A stretch of DNA of 64,000 nt from Ancistrus triradiatus (taxonomy: Eukaryota; Chordata; Actinopteri; Siluriformes; Loricariidae), in contig JAJAGP010000096.1 in NCBI GenBank assembly GCA_025084515.1, forward strand, positions 558,001 to 622,000. Reading direction: 5' to 3'. A program made the position numbers and the translations under genes. Positions 45,001-49,359 of the stretch are shown here, in pieces (within the stretch, counting starts at the first letter, position 1; each line of letters starts with the position of its first letter). The notes under the pieces are model-generated. The model was not told where the DNA came from. It searched no databases and saw only the letters and a list, made by a program, of their open reading frames with translations.

Positions 45001-47309
45001 AACAAAGTAGGGGTTAAATACGTTTCCAGTTCGCGACGTGGATATATTTTACTTTGCCTAAAAAGTGTTCACACGATCTTTAAGTAGTATTCCGATAATA
45101 TGAATCCGTTTTACGCTGTAATTATGAATAAATGCATATAGAGCATGCGCATATCTGATCTTCTGATCTTACATGTTTAATAAAGCTCTTAATATATCAT
45201 TTATTCTATTCTACAATGTCTCATGAGTGTCCATATCGAGTTTGAAGAAGATCTATGGTGGAAACTGAGTTATAACCACTTTACTGTATGCTATTATTAT
45301 CAATGAATGCATGTAGATGTTTCGTTTCGTCCAAGTCCGTATAATGACGAGGGAAATGTTAACAAAGCATTTACGTATTGCAACCTTTACATGTCATATT
45401 TTATCTACTGTAAATCTACTGTAGATTTAGTCGACTATAATCTTATTATAACCAGTCGACTAAAACTAAGAAGAATTCAGATGACTAAATTATGACTAAA
45501 ACTAAATTACTTTTTAGTCAAAAGACATTTTGCGATATGAATTTCGAACTTTAACTCTACTGCTGGTGTGTTTCTGTACACACAGCCAGCATCACTACTA
45601 ATAAACAGGCTGAGCCATTCAACAGATGTTCGAATGGAATCAACAAATCCAAAGGGTGTCAAGACAACATTTTCACACCACTACACCGCCTCCACCAGCC
45701 TGCATTATTAACAAAAGGCAGGTTTGGTCCATGGAATCGTGCTGTCGGTCCAAATTCTGAAATTCTGAATTGAAAATCACAGTTCAATGGACCAGGCCAT
45801 GTTATTCCAGTCTTCGGCTATCCAGTTTTGATAAGAAAGCCTCTGCAGGCTCTGCTTTCTGTGCTTGGCTGACAGAAGTGGAACCATATGTGGCCTTTTG
45901 CGGTTGTAGCCCATCGACCTCAAGATTTGAGATAAGCAAGGAAAAAAAATTCTTCTTTACTCAAAACCATAAACACAAATCATGTTTGTTGTGGGCATAA
46001 GACGTAAACAAACAATTAACTAAAATAAACAAAATCAAACTACGTACCATTATGTAGACACGCCCCAAAATTACTGCCACTGAAAATGTTCGGCTGAAAA
46101 TGCCACTTCCATTTTCAGACAAAAAAAGGATACATTTTTGGACCAAAAAGGGTTAATGTCAACCTGGGCCAGAGATTTACATTTGCATGTAGTCACTTAG
46201 CAGAAGCACTTATTCAGAGCAATTTAGACCTGACAGTCTAATGACCACCACACACCGACTGCGGCGCGAAAATGCAAAGTATCTGGACGTGATTTTTTCG
46301 CCTCAAGTCCATACACGCTAGACGCAGCACGATTTTTTTAAATTTAGTCACATGGTTCATTTTTTTCCACTGTGAAAAACAGAGAAGATAAAATGTCTTC
46401 TTTAAGTGATGTAGAAATCCTCAGAAAAATGCCGATAGCGAGTATGTCGATCCGTTTTTTTTTTTTTTTAAAGAAAGGAGCATGAAGAATTTAACTAATA
46501 ACTAAAAATAGGTTATTCAATATTATTAATATTACTATTATATTTATTAACATCGACCCAGACATCTTATCAGCAAGTAAAATGGCTCTGTGGTTCCGAG
46601 CAGGAGAGGGTTCTAAAAAAAAAAAAAAAAAAAACAGCCTTTAGCGAAGAGTGGACTTTCTTACATTTACAGCATTTAGCAGACGCCCTTATCCAGAGCG
46701 ACTTACAACTGATACAGTCTTACAATCCAAGCAATTGTGGGTTAAGGGCCTTGCTCAAGGACCCTACAGTGGCAGCTTGGCAGGGGTGGGATTTGAACCC
46801 TGGACCTTCTGGTCCATAGTCCAGTACCTTTCCCGCTAGGCTACAACAGTACTACCACAGTTTCTTCCAGCAGTCCAGTCTACCAACTCTACATTACTGC
46901 TTCTGAACGTTCCAGTCCTGGATGTTCACTTAAGTCAAAATGACCAGAATGTGACACGTCTACGTACATTAGGAGGACTGATCTCATTGTCCGACGGTGT
47001 AAAAAGCATTCCTACGACTGCTCCGATATCACTGCGGAATTCAAACGGAGCCGAACAGGACATGCATTCGAAATGCCGAAAGCTTCTCACCTTCTTTTCA
47101 TCTCCGTCCTGCAGCAGCTGCATGTGGCTGCGCTGTTGGCTCTGGTTTCTCTTCAGGGTGGCGCTGCGGTGCTCCAGCAGGTCCGGAGGAGGAGACACAC
47201 TGCGGCCCTGAGGGTCCACCCACGTGTACACATGATTAGTGACATAGCCGCCCGGAATTCTGCCCATGGAGCGCACGGACATGCTCAGCTTCTTACTGCC
47301 CTTCAGGAC
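1381..47309 (-). CDS. whrn: whirlin, spliced gene, exons 2-11 of about 12 (partial)
   Basis: Whirlin is a PDZ scaffold of hair-cell stereocilia tips, the ankle-link complex and the photoreceptor periciliary membrane, where it binds usherin, ADGRV1 and myosin XVa (family knowledge). Ten exons on this strand join in phase to 620 codons without a stop: 47309-47091, 43369-43244, 28119-27911, 21590-21554, 13340-13128, 12308-12087, 5961-5890, 4013-3542, 2156-1990 and 1503-1381. Domain order is the PDZ1 end, linker, PDZ2, harmonin-N-like domain 2, proline-rich region and PDZ3 start, as in human whirlin. Every intron is GT-AG. Exon 1 and the last exon lie outside the window. Exon numbers assume the 12-exon human layout recalled from memory. 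Teleosts have two whirlin genes and I cannot tell which one this is. Confidence 0.95.
1504..1989. other. whirlin intron 10
   Basis: This 486-base intron shows nothing beyond a short CA run near 1582-1596. Confidence 0.7.
1990..2156 (-). CDS. whrn: whirlin exon 10: linker before PDZ3
   Basis: The exon has 167 nt. Its first two bases complete a glycine codon with exon 9, and it ends in phase 0. The acceptor is GCACTGCAG and the donor CCG|GTGAGA. It reads AALSQLSDSGQALSEDSGVD and then a basic, proline- and glycine-rich stretch ending GSAVKP. The LSQLSDSGQ-LSEDSGVD block is the diagnostic whirlin segment. A second good donor lies downstream at 1940 but leaves the wrong phase for exon 11, so I chose the one after 1990. 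Confidence 0.93.
2157..3541. other. whirlin intron 9
   Basis: This intron of about 1.4 kb contains a decayed Tc1-like fragment near 2655-2792. The rest looks unique and AT-rich. Confidence 0.7.
2655..2792 (+). pseudogene. fragment of a Tc1/mariner-like transposase N-terminus
   Basis: The plus strand reads RHFAQLTDFERDGRF and then a serine/arginine-rich stretch ending at a stop. The RxFxxLTDFERG-type start is typical of one class of fish Tc1-like transposases. No inverted repeats were identified around it. The call rests on this short resemblance only. Confidence 0.4.
3542..4013 (-). CDS. whrn: whirlin exon 9: proline-rich region
   Basis: The exon has 472 nt, entering in phase 0 and leaving one base of a split codon. 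The acceptor is ATTCTAG and the donor AGAG|GTAAGG. It starts DDTGSTTESPPSFKPPPPP, continues through a low-complexity P/S/K-rich part, then VNQHSIGPFPRVQSP (human has NQHPIGPFPRVQSP). A second polyproline run follows (VPAPPGPPPPLSP), then HFVMVEVHRPNAEPDVNEVR, nearly invariant in whirlin, and PLPQSR. The polyproline region separates harmonin-N-like domain 2 from PDZ3. GC content is high compared with the flanking introns. Confidence 0.95.
4014..5889. other. whirlin intron 8
   Basis: The intron contains an AT-rich hAT-like MITE at about 4851-5184 and a related piece at 5515-5660. The rest shows no supportable feature. Confidence 0.65.
4851..5184. mobile_element. hAT-like MITE rich in ATATCG motifs
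   Basis: The segment runs from GGGGTGGGTATTTTAAAG to GAGCACAGCCCTA. It is dense in CGATA and ATATCG words, typical of the fish MITE class whose ends read AGGGCTGxxCGATAT. A further piece with the same word content is at 5515-5660. Confidence 0.5.
5890..5961 (-). CDS. whrn: whirlin exon 8: 72-nt exon
   Basis: The acceptor is CGCTCTTGCAG and the donor CTG|GTGAGC. The exon is exactly 24 codons, phase 0 at both ends, reading NDSAVQSNGEDAQERG and NALADISL. The human protein has a 24-residue segment at this point, between the SSAR and DD-SFKP landmarks. It shares the first N, an internal GE, a Q, NAL and the D-S near the end. Length, phase and borders agree. It is too short to be noticed as an ORF, and the long frames on the opposite strand here are shadows. 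Confidence 0.88.
6109..6281 (+). mobile_element. tRNA-derived SINE, near complete
   Basis: The tRNA-like head GGACTGTGGTAGCCTAGC carries a box A-like part, and GGTTCAAATCCCA is the box B. The body includes CTTAACCCACAATTGC, and the tail is GGGCGTCTGCTAAATG followed by a TGTAAA repeat. At least six relatives occur in the window on both strands. Confidence 0.9.
6650..6712. repeat. imperfect inverted repeat
   Basis: Arms GTGCTTTAACGTGAGATAT and ATATCTCGCATTAAAGCAC pair with about three mismatches around a 10-15 base loop. As a result both strands carry similar short open frames. Confidence 0.75.
8455..8660 (-). mobile_element. fragment of a DNA transposon (shared with 45680-45935)
   Basis: The blocks GACCCCTACCATCTGCGAG, CGAGCTTCATCAGAC, GGCTGACAGAAGTGGAAC and GTAGCGCATCCGCCTCAAGG are typical of a widespread fish DNA transposon. 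The piece at 45680-45935 carries the same blocks. The 158-codon open frame on the minus strand here runs through this fragment and is probably not a gene. Confidence 0.6.
8800..8905. mobile_element. hAT-like fragment with GCCCTCTGGTG motif
   Basis: GTGCCCTCTGGTG followed by an AT-rich part and a GATGTC box resembles the core of the hAT MITE at 9671-9880. The ends were not defined. Confidence 0.4.
9671..9880. mobile_element. hAT-type MITE with 8-bp target-site duplication
   Basis: The left end CAGGGGTGTAACGAT and the right end ATCGTTACACCCCTA are inverted repeats matching 14 of 15 bases. They are flanked by GTGGTGGA (9663-9670) and GTGGTGGG (9881-9888), an 8-base direct repeat with one mismatch, the hAT signature. 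The element is 210 bases long and non-coding. Confidence 0.85.
10171..10334. mobile_element. short Tc1-like MITE, CAGTACTGTGCAAAAG family
   Basis: The left end CAGTACTGTGCAAAAGTCTT follows a TA. The right end CTAAGACTTTTGCACAG is its inverse. At about 160 bases it can code for nothing. Related copies are at 21784, 29546, 33312, 48806, 54979, 57695, 58017 and 59798. Confidence 0.8.
11040..11400. repeat. degenerate array of GAGTTCAAA units
   Basis: The unit CAGCGAGTTCAAA and variants of it (GAGTTCAACAG, GAGCTCAAACG, GAGTACAAATG, GTGTTCAAACAG) recur about fifteen times at irregular spacing of roughly 15-30 bases. It looks like an old, diverged minisatellite. Confidence 0.7.
11427..11831 (-). 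mobile_element. Tc1-like family A, internal deletion derivative (405 bp)
   Basis: The ends CAGTGGGGCAAAAAAGTATT and its inverse are flanked by TA. Only the first codons of the transposase (MAKTKKLLKDTRKEIV, on the minus strand) and the 5' untranslated part remain. The rest of the coding region is deleted. Confidence 0.85.
12087..12308 (-). CDS. whrn: whirlin exon 7: harmonin-N-like domain 2, second part
   Basis: The exon has 222 nt (74 codons), phase 0 at both ends. The acceptor is TTGGCTGCAG and the donor CGG|GTAGGA. It reads FSLLSEVRGLVSAQDLERFD and then ELVLRREIETLKARQ, the last helices of the harmonin-N-like domain and a short charged helix. A serine-rich tail follows (SSSMVSYPDTLASSSGSYTT, then LSSAR). 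The SMVSY and SSAR landmarks are shared with mammalian whirlin. Exons 6 and 7 are separated by a short intron of 819 bases. Confidence 0.95.
12309..13127. other. whirlin intron 6
   Basis: This 819-base intron includes a MITE-like piece at about 12765-12900 with AATCCGATCATAGTCAGATT and CTGCTCCGATCCAGAAATC. The same words recur at 47411-47555 in the 3' part of intron 1. Confidence 0.6.
13128..13340 (-). CDS. whrn: whirlin exon 6: harmonin-N-like domain 2, first part
   Basis: The exon has 213 nt (71 codons), phase 0 at both ends. It reads AGFYKGVAGSQVTLSSLVNQ, then SRAMLEDQARHLLTEPERHT, then MNYYVQEYRDGHVGVEQLVM and ALFELLNTQAK. This is the helical harmonin-N-like domain that follows PDZ2. A second AG four bases into the exon (13337-13338) could also act as acceptor, but it would break the frame with the microexon, so I chose GTTTCTGCAG before 13340. 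The donor is AAG|GTGCGT. The antisense strand here also lacks stops, which is a shadow. Confidence 0.95.
14767..14913 (+). mobile_element. tRNA-derived SINE, second type
   Basis: GAGTTCAAATCCCAGG is a box B-like motif. The CTTAACCTTCAGCTGCTCAG body and the GGGCGTCTGCTAAATG tail follow. The tail matches the first SINE type but the head and body differ. Confidence 0.7.
15989..16135. repeat. compound (TA)n-(CA)n-(TA)n microsatellite
   Basis: A run of about 24 TA, a mixed CATA spacer, a run of about 22 CA, then about 11 TA. Long open frames on both strands are artefacts of it. Confidence 0.95.
16754..17236. mobile_element. hAT-like MITE
   Basis: The segment begins TAGGGCTGGGGAGATTGA and ends ATCTAATCGCAGCCCTC, inverted AGGGCTG ends with ATCGATTA-type words near both. 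No coding capacity is seen. Confidence 0.55.
18990..20434 (-). mobile_element. Tc1-like family A, near full length
   Basis: Both inverted ends are present and TA flanks both. At about 1.45 kb it is the longest coding-type family A copy on this strand. The transposase frame is broken by an internal deletion (see 19365-20070). Confidence 0.9.
19365..20070 (-). pseudogene. Tc1-like transposase, deleted in the middle
   Basis: The start is MAKTKDLSKDTRKKIVDL, a helix-turn-helix N-terminus, followed by the NLPRSGAPRKI hinge typical of Tc1. After MSKK the segment that normally leads to the catalytic core is missing and the frame changes. A second open part (19778-19365) carries the DDE core: WSDESKIELFG (first D), FQHDNDPKHTA (second D) and SDLSPIE (E). 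The C-terminal tail continues only as a degraded part. It cannot encode a full protein as read. Confidence 0.85.
21554..21590 (-). CDS. whrn: whirlin exon 5: 37-nt microexon
   Basis: I inferred this exon from splice borders and phase. A pyrimidine-rich acceptor CCTCCCCTCCTGTAG precedes it and a strong donor AAAG|GTGAGT follows. Its first base completes the split codon left by exon 4 as glycine. The remaining 36 bases read LSMDQGASASGK and leave phase 0, which is what exon 6 needs. In human whirlin this position holds a poorly conserved linker of similar size just before the GFYKG motif. Sequence identity alone would not identify it; the phase repair and the borders do. Confidence 0.82.
21784..21862. 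mobile_element. 79-bp MITE, CAGTGCTGTGCAAAAG type
   Basis: The left end CAGTGCTGTGCAAAAGG and the right end ACTTTTACACAGTACTG form a short inverted repeat flanked by TA on the left. Confidence 0.6.
22358..22457. repeat. (CA)n microsatellite
   Basis: CA repeat with CCACA interruptions. It immediately precedes the transposon at 22489. Confidence 0.95.
22489..24044 (+). mobile_element. Tc1-like family A, full-length-type copy
   Basis: Inverted ends CAGTGGGGGGCAAAAAA and TTTTTTGCCCCACTG are flanked by TA. It is about 1.56 kb with all parts of the coding region present in order. It sits inside a CA/TA microsatellite. Confidence 0.9.
22820..23834 (+). pseudogene. Tc1-like transposase with frameshifts
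   Basis: It starts MAKTKELSKDTRKKIVDLHQ. The frame is then lost near 22885 and again near 22935-23100. Catalytic parts are recognisable in separate frames: EEDWENIMWSDE near 23260, VFQHDNDPKHTARAMKEW (23540-23590) and SPDPSPIENSWREL (23630-23670). All three catalytic acids are still legible, but the gene is broken. This is the least deleted family A coding region in the window. Confidence 0.85.
24045..24090. repeat. (CA)n(TA)n microsatellite
   Basis: This follows directly on the right end of the transposon at 22489-24044. Confidence 0.9.
24136..24330. repeat. ACT/AAT trinucleotide repeats
   Basis: Two blocks of ACT units (24153-24174 and 24279-24303) are separated by AAT-rich sequence. Confidence 0.9.
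25945..26143 (+). mobile_element. tRNA-derived SINE, full length
   Basis: It begins GGACTGTGGTAGCCTAGCGG, has box B GGTTCAAATCCCAC, and ends GCTAAATGCTG with a TGTAAA repeat. It is the best preserved copy in the window. Confidence 0.9.
27653..27828. mobile_element. hAT-like MITE
   Basis: It starts AGGGCTGGACAAAACATGAT and ends CATATCGCCCAACCCTGA. The inverted ends and the central CGATA words match the class seen at 40636. Confidence 0.6.
27911..28119 (-). CDS. whrn: whirlin exon 4: second half of PDZ2
   Basis: The exon has 209 nt, entering in phase 0 and leaving with two bases of a split codon. The acceptor is GGCCTGCAG and the donor CAGG|GTGAGA. It starts VGDQILEVNGRSF, the PDZ core. The PDZ helix follows in HDEAVRVLKSSRH, and the PDZ2 exit is LMMTVKDVGRLPHAR. 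It ends in ETKWIASSQISDSSSG and a short serine stretch. The odd exit phase does not fit the exon at 13128-13340. It demands a small exon between them, found at 21554-21590. Confidence 0.95.
28656..29393 (-). mobile_element. Tc1-like family B, internal deletion derivative (738 bp)
   Basis: Inverted ends CAGAGGTGCTTGAAAGTTT and CTTTCAAGCACCACTG are flanked by TA. The coding region is cut after the DNA-binding domain and joined to the far inverted end. Confidence 0.88.
28685..29077 (-). CDS. truncated Tc1-like transposase, DNA-binding domain only
   Basis: An open frame of 130 codons starts MARTKEISEDLRKRVADAHL. It carries the paired-type helix-turn-helix (KGYKTISKEFGLHQSTVGQI), the GRPKITPRA hinge, and the second helix-turn-helix up to NNNGVHGRVARRKPLL. 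It stops a few codons later in the terminal repeat. All of the DDE catalytic core is gone. Such a protein could bind the inverted ends but could not cut. Whether it is expressed is unknown. Confidence 0.65.
   Translation of the reverse strand: MARTKEISEDLRKRVADAHLAGKGYKTISKEFGLHQSTVGQIVYKWRKFKTIVTLPRSGRPKITPRARRVIVGEVTKDPRVTSKKLKASLTLANVNVHESTIRRTLNNNGVHGRVARRKPLLSKKNIAEI
29546..29946. mobile_element. non-autonomous Tc1-like element, CAGTACTG family
   Basis: The left end CAGTAATATGCAAAAGTCTC and the right end GGCCTGAGACTTTGGCACAG are inverted. The interior has TTTCCGCTGATCTTCATTCC, shared with the copies at 48806 and 59798. Confidence 0.7.
30428..32197 (-). mobile_element. Tc1-like family B, long copy rich in one-base insertions
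   Basis: The ends CAGTGGTGCTTGAAAGTTTG and CAAACTTTCAAGCACCACT are present. The length of about 1.77 kb exceeds what the other copies suggest, because many single bases are inserted or doubled throughout, especially from 31240 to 32160. All coding parts can be traced on the minus strand. Confidence 0.85.
30900..31810 (-). pseudogene. Tc1-like transposase, many frameshifts
   Basis: Fragments of the same protein as at 28685 are spread over all three minus-strand frames: the RKPLL part near 31390-31420, the helix-turn-helix near 31690-31740, and catalytic-core remnants near 30900-31330. The frame breaks are nearly all one-base insertions. Confidence 0.7.
32820..33010. promoter_or_regulatory. 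candidate conserved non-coding block
   Basis: This non-repetitive AT-rich stretch has homeodomain-type words (GCTAATCATATTAATAAATG), unlike the transposon debris around it. Calling it regulatory is a guess from composition. An alignment of other fish whirlin introns would settle it. Confidence 0.2.
33312..33354 (-). mobile_element. end fragment of CAGTACTG-family MITE
   Basis: GGTGGCCTAAGACTTTTGCA followed by CTGTGCTG is one end of the family seen at 10171. Confidence 0.6.
33674..34856 (+). mobile_element. Tc1-like family A, insertion-rich and rearranged
   Basis: The left end CAGTGGGGGCCAAAAACGTA and the right end TTTTTTGCCCCACTG are flanked by TA. The first 560 bases have many extra single bases. 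The middle is replaced by AT-rich sequence at about 34240-34395 that matches no other copy. Confidence 0.85.
34097..34640 (+). pseudogene. Tc1-like transposase remnants
   Basis: The start region ATGGCCAAAAAGACCAAAGG gives a shifted version of MAKTKEL. A later part from about 34400 corresponds to the segment before the first catalytic D and to the C-terminus. The catalytic core is missing. Confidence 0.7.
36373..37385 (+). mobile_element. Tc1-like family A, deletion derivative with duplicated end
   Basis: The left end CAGTGGGGTCAAAAAGTATT is followed by two copies of the GATTGTGCAAGTTC block (near 36410 and 36470). The right end is CCCCACTC. The N-terminal coding half is deleted. Confidence 0.85.
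36640..37200 (+). pseudogene. Tc1-like transposase, C-terminal part
   Basis: It reads HGGGNIMLWGCFSAEGA and then LLPSVRALKMERGWVFQHDN, with the second catalytic D in QHDNDPKHTARAMKEW. A frameshift follows at about 36955. The N-terminal DNA-binding domain and the first catalytic D are absent. Confidence 0.8.
38086..39676 (-). mobile_element. Tc1-like family A, long copy truncated at one end
   Basis: The left end CAGTGGGGCAAAAAAGTATT is intact after TA. At the other end the terminal repeat stops near 39676, after CTCTCACATCTTTATAAG, so the final about 50 bases are missing. Confidence 0.85.
38330..39364 (-). pseudogene. Tc1-like transposase, frameshifted
   Basis: It starts at 39364 with MVKNKELSKDTRKKIVDLHQ. 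The second part is open from 39010 to 38438 and includes RISCWSDETKIELFG (first D), MERGWIFQHDNDPKHTARAM (second D) and SPDLNPIENVWRDLK (E). The residues of the DDE triad are all present, but at least two frameshifts separate the N-terminal domain from the core. Confidence 0.82.
39831..40006 (+). mobile_element. tRNA-derived SINE, box B deleted
   Basis: The head GGACTGTGGTGGCCTAGTGG and the CCAGAAGGTCC block are present, but the next bases jump to TCTGCCAAGC. The usual GGTTCAAATCCCA box B is missing. The tail GCGTCTGCTAAATGACATAA remains. Confidence 0.85.
40636..40932. mobile_element. hAT-like MITE
   Basis: It begins GGGGTGGGCGATATGGCAAG and ends CGTCATATTGCCCAGCCCTA, which are inverted. It has no coding capacity. 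Confidence 0.65.
42313..42851 (+). mobile_element. Tc1-like family B, cut by an assembly gap
   Basis: The left end CAGTGGTGTTTGAAAGTTTG follows TA. The element runs through the transposase start (42603) and is lost in the run of N at 42852. Confidence 0.88.
42603..42851 (+). pseudogene. Tc1-like transposase N-terminus, truncated by gap
   Basis: It reads MAQTMEVSEGLRKRVVDAHQ, then the helix-turn-helix (KGYKTISKEFGLHQSTVRQI) and the GRPTKITPRARR hinge, up to EVTKGPQGN. The frame is open as far as the gap. Whether the element was whole cannot be judged. Confidence 0.7.
42852..42951. other. 100-base assembly gap (N)
   Basis: Exactly 100 N, the usual placeholder for a gap of unknown length. The sequences on its two sides belong to different transposons. 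Confidence 0.99.
42952..43172 (-). mobile_element. fragment of another Tc1-like element
   Basis: GCCCGGTGGTGGTGTGCTTT, then GGTTGGAAAGGTGGGAACCT and the end GGGGTGCCCACATACTTT correspond in order to parts of a common fish Tc1-like element, as I remember it. The middle is missing. This is not family A or B. Confidence 0.5.
43244..43369 (-). CDS. whrn: whirlin exon 3: first half of PDZ2
   Basis: The exon has 126 nt (42 codons), phase 0 at both ends. The acceptor is TTGTGTAACAG and the donor AAG|GTACTG. It reads VNLVLDDGRSLGLMIRGG, then AEYALGVYITGVDQGSAAE and CGGLK. SLGL is the carboxylate-binding GLGF-type loop of PDZ2, and YITGV is the strand lining the ligand groove. A 100-base assembly gap lies about 290 bases upstream on the plus coordinate, but the exon itself is intact. 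Confidence 0.95.
44473..45530. mobile_element. hAT-like element, GTTAATTTCGTTGACG end
   Basis: It begins CAGTGTTAATTTCGTTGACG. The distal part is rich in GACTAAA words (AGTCGACTAAAACTAAG and similar), the usual inside of the other end. The distal terminus itself is not clear. No transposase is recognisable. Confidence 0.6.
45680..45935 (-). mobile_element. fragment of a DNA transposon (as at 8455)
   Basis: CCTCCACCAGCCTGCATTAT, GGCTGACAGAAGTGGAACC and TTGTAGCCCATCGACCTCAA are landmarks of the same element as at 8455-8660. This piece extends further to the left. Confidence 0.6.
46171..46235 (-). mobile_element. SINE tail fragment
   Basis: ACATTTGCATGTAGTCACTT followed by AGCAGAAGCACTTATTCAGA is the reverse of the SINE tail. 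Confidence 0.55.
46659..46862 (-). mobile_element. tRNA-derived SINE, near complete, reverse
   Basis: It runs in reverse from TTTACAGCATTTAGCAGACG (tail), through GTGGGATTTGAACCCTGG (box B), to CCCGCTAGGCTACAACAGTA (head). Confidence 0.88.
47091..47309 (-). CDS. whrn: whirlin exon 2: end of PDZ1 and linker
   Basis: The exon has 219 nt (73 codons), phase 0 at both ends. The acceptor is CCCCCGCAG and the donor is AAG|GTGAGAAG. It opens with VLKGSKKLSMSV, the last helix and strand of PDZ1. It then continues through GRIPGGYVTNHVYTWVDPQG, a stretch nearly identical in mammalian whirlin, and ends in the variable linker at LLQDGDEKK. The size equals human exon 2 as I remember it (coding base 837 as its last). 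This places the missing exon 1, with the N-terminal harmonin-N-like domain and most of PDZ1, beyond base 64000. Confidence 0.95.
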
Positions 47310-47869
47310 CTGCGGGGGCACACGGCGCAGGGGTACGTCAGTGCGAGTGGAGGGAAGGAAATGAGGGAACTGACATCAAAGTGTTAGCAGGAGAGCACTG
47401 ACGGTGAGTGCATTTATGTGCACTTAAGTCGGATTTCTGCAGTTATCTGATGATTCATGAGGTCGTGTAAACAGCATGCTCCGATCTAGAAATCAGATTA
47501 AGGAATCAGCTAGAGAGAGCTGGATTTGACCTCAGTAATCGGATTTCTCAGTGCATCTATATCACTACTTTTATTTCTATCGGTTTGCTCAGTCTAGCCA
47601 TGCGTGCAAAAACAAACAAAAAAGATGGTTGGCAGGTACGCTTCTTAATGATTTCACTTTTCGGGTGAGACAAAAACAACATCTCTCTTACTCACATCTG
47701 GAAGCTAAGCTTCTTTGTTGCAAACACAAACACAATCCTGTCTCACTATCCTGGTGGGGGCTTAACATTGACCTAATGATTACTGTAGCTAATTAATGGT
47801 ACACCTAACTCTAACCTTAAGCTCAGTCTTTGTTTTCCAAAAAGGTTGCCAGTTCTGTAAAAAAGCAGG

Positions 47870-48390
47870 TTTACATGTGGGGAACATGTGGTCCCCACAA
47901 TGACATGTAAACACACATACACATCTGTCTCACTAATTGTGGGTCTCACTCAAAGACCCAACAGTTGTAGCTTGTAGCTTGGCAGAGGTGGAATTTGAAC
48001 CCTGTACCTTCTGGTCCATAGTACCCAAGTCCAAACCTAAAGCAAATCTTTTGACTCTTCTCATTTTAAAAAGGAAAGTTTCAATTTCAGTTAAAAAACA
48101 AAACAAAAACATTTTCCTTGTGAGGACCAGCAAAATGTCCCCACAATGTAAAAAATGTCAGATCTTTCTATTCTTACAATGTAACCTCAGAAACCTAAAG
48201 CTAATCTTTTAACTCTTGAATTAAAAAAAAAAAGTTCTAGTTTTTGTAAAAAAATAAAAAAAAATGTAAGCTGTGATGACCCACAAAAGTGTCCTCAAGT
48301 CATAATTGCCAGGTTTTCATATCATTGTGGGGACCATTTGGTCCTCACAAATATAGGAAGACAAGGTACAAACCACCCACACACACTTAC
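47870..48390. repeat. interspersed repeat with CCCCACAATG words
   Basis: GTGGTCCCCACAATGACATG (near 47889), ATGTCCCCACAATGT (near 48136) and TCATTGTGGGGACC (near 48323, inverse) mark an imperfect inverted structure common in fish introns. A SINE fragment lies inside it. Confidence 0.5.
47936..48028 (-). mobile_element. partial SINE, reverse
   Basis: It runs from TGTGGGTCTCACTCAAAGAC through GGTGGAATTTGAACCC (box B) to CTGGTCCATAGTACC. The tail half and the head start are missing. Confidence 0.65.
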
Positions 48391-48571
48391 GAAAGCAGGC
48401 AGATTGAGGGGCAAAGCGATGAACCGAAGCCTCTTTCAGGTTGTGGCTCATTGGCCTCTGAAAGCCTGCAATGGCTGCTATCACTTTGCAGATCAAATGT
48501 AGTCCCAACTCCCACTGTGTGATGTTAGAGCTCCTGCAGAGTGTGAAATGATTCCACGCTCTGAACACGTA

Positions 48572-48574
<3 letters not shown>

Positions 48575-48630
<56 letters not shown>

Positions 48631-48631
48631 C
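48575..48631. repeat. (CA)n microsatellite
   Basis: CA repeat with one CCACA interruption. Confidence 0.95.
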
Positions 48632-48805
48632 GGACGCTGATACCACCCGATTGGTTCCAATTACAATCCAACGCCATGGACATAATTGTATGAAGCTTAG
48701 CTTTGGTAATTTGACTCAGATTTTAAGGTTTCAAATCAATTTATTTTTATAGAGCTTAATTACTCGGTTTAGTAAGGTTGGAATTGGCTTTTTATTCTCG
48801 TGCTA

Positions 48806-49075
48806 CAGTACTGTGCAAAAGTCTTGGGCCACCATTTAATTTGTTGTTTCATCAATGCTACAATGGCTACACATAACATACTGTCGACGACTGGACCCAA
48901 AACTTTCAAACTTGGATTCGACACTCCATAGTACTCGTTTCCACTGATCTTCATTCCAATTGTTGTGAGCTTTAGCCCATCTTAGCCTTTCACCCTGTTC
49001 CACTTCCAAAAAAGTTGCATCTTGGCTGTTGCCCTTCAATTTCATTCCTGGTCACGCTTCTTCAAACAGTAGAAG
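48806..49075 (-). pseudogene. CAGTACTG-family Tc1-like element with transposase remnant
   Basis: The left end CAGTACTGTGCAAAAGTCTT follows TA. On the minus strand (49045-48836) a frame reads RLRWAKAHNNWNEDQWKRVL then WSVESKFESFG, a Tc1-like catalytic core. The first catalytic Asp of the usual WSDESKF is replaced by Val. The right end is not defined. This shows the whole small family derives from a Tc1-type parent. Confidence 0.7.
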
Positions 49076-49359
49076 GGTTCATTTCCATTGTTAAAGCAAG
49101 TTATAGGTTTGGTTTGGATAGTGGAGCTTACCTGTAAATGATAAATGCACACACTGTTGTTGTTCTGGCCATTACTCCTGTGTACCAGTTCAGATCTGGG
49201 TACAGTTTGTGCTCCCAAGTTGGCAGCACTATTACTTAAAAAGGTCTAATTATCTTTGGCTGAGTATGGCATTAAATTTTCAGAACCACTAATAATAAAT
49301 CCAACAAATAAAACCAATCCAATCATAATCCAGACTGGAAGGTGTGTGTGAACATAATA

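Larger units (their letters stand above)
43370..47090. other. whirlin intron 2
   Basis: About 3.7 kb, with a hAT-like element (44473), a DNA transposon fragment (45680) and two SINE pieces. The segment 43400-44470 shows nothing supportable. Confidence 0.65.
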
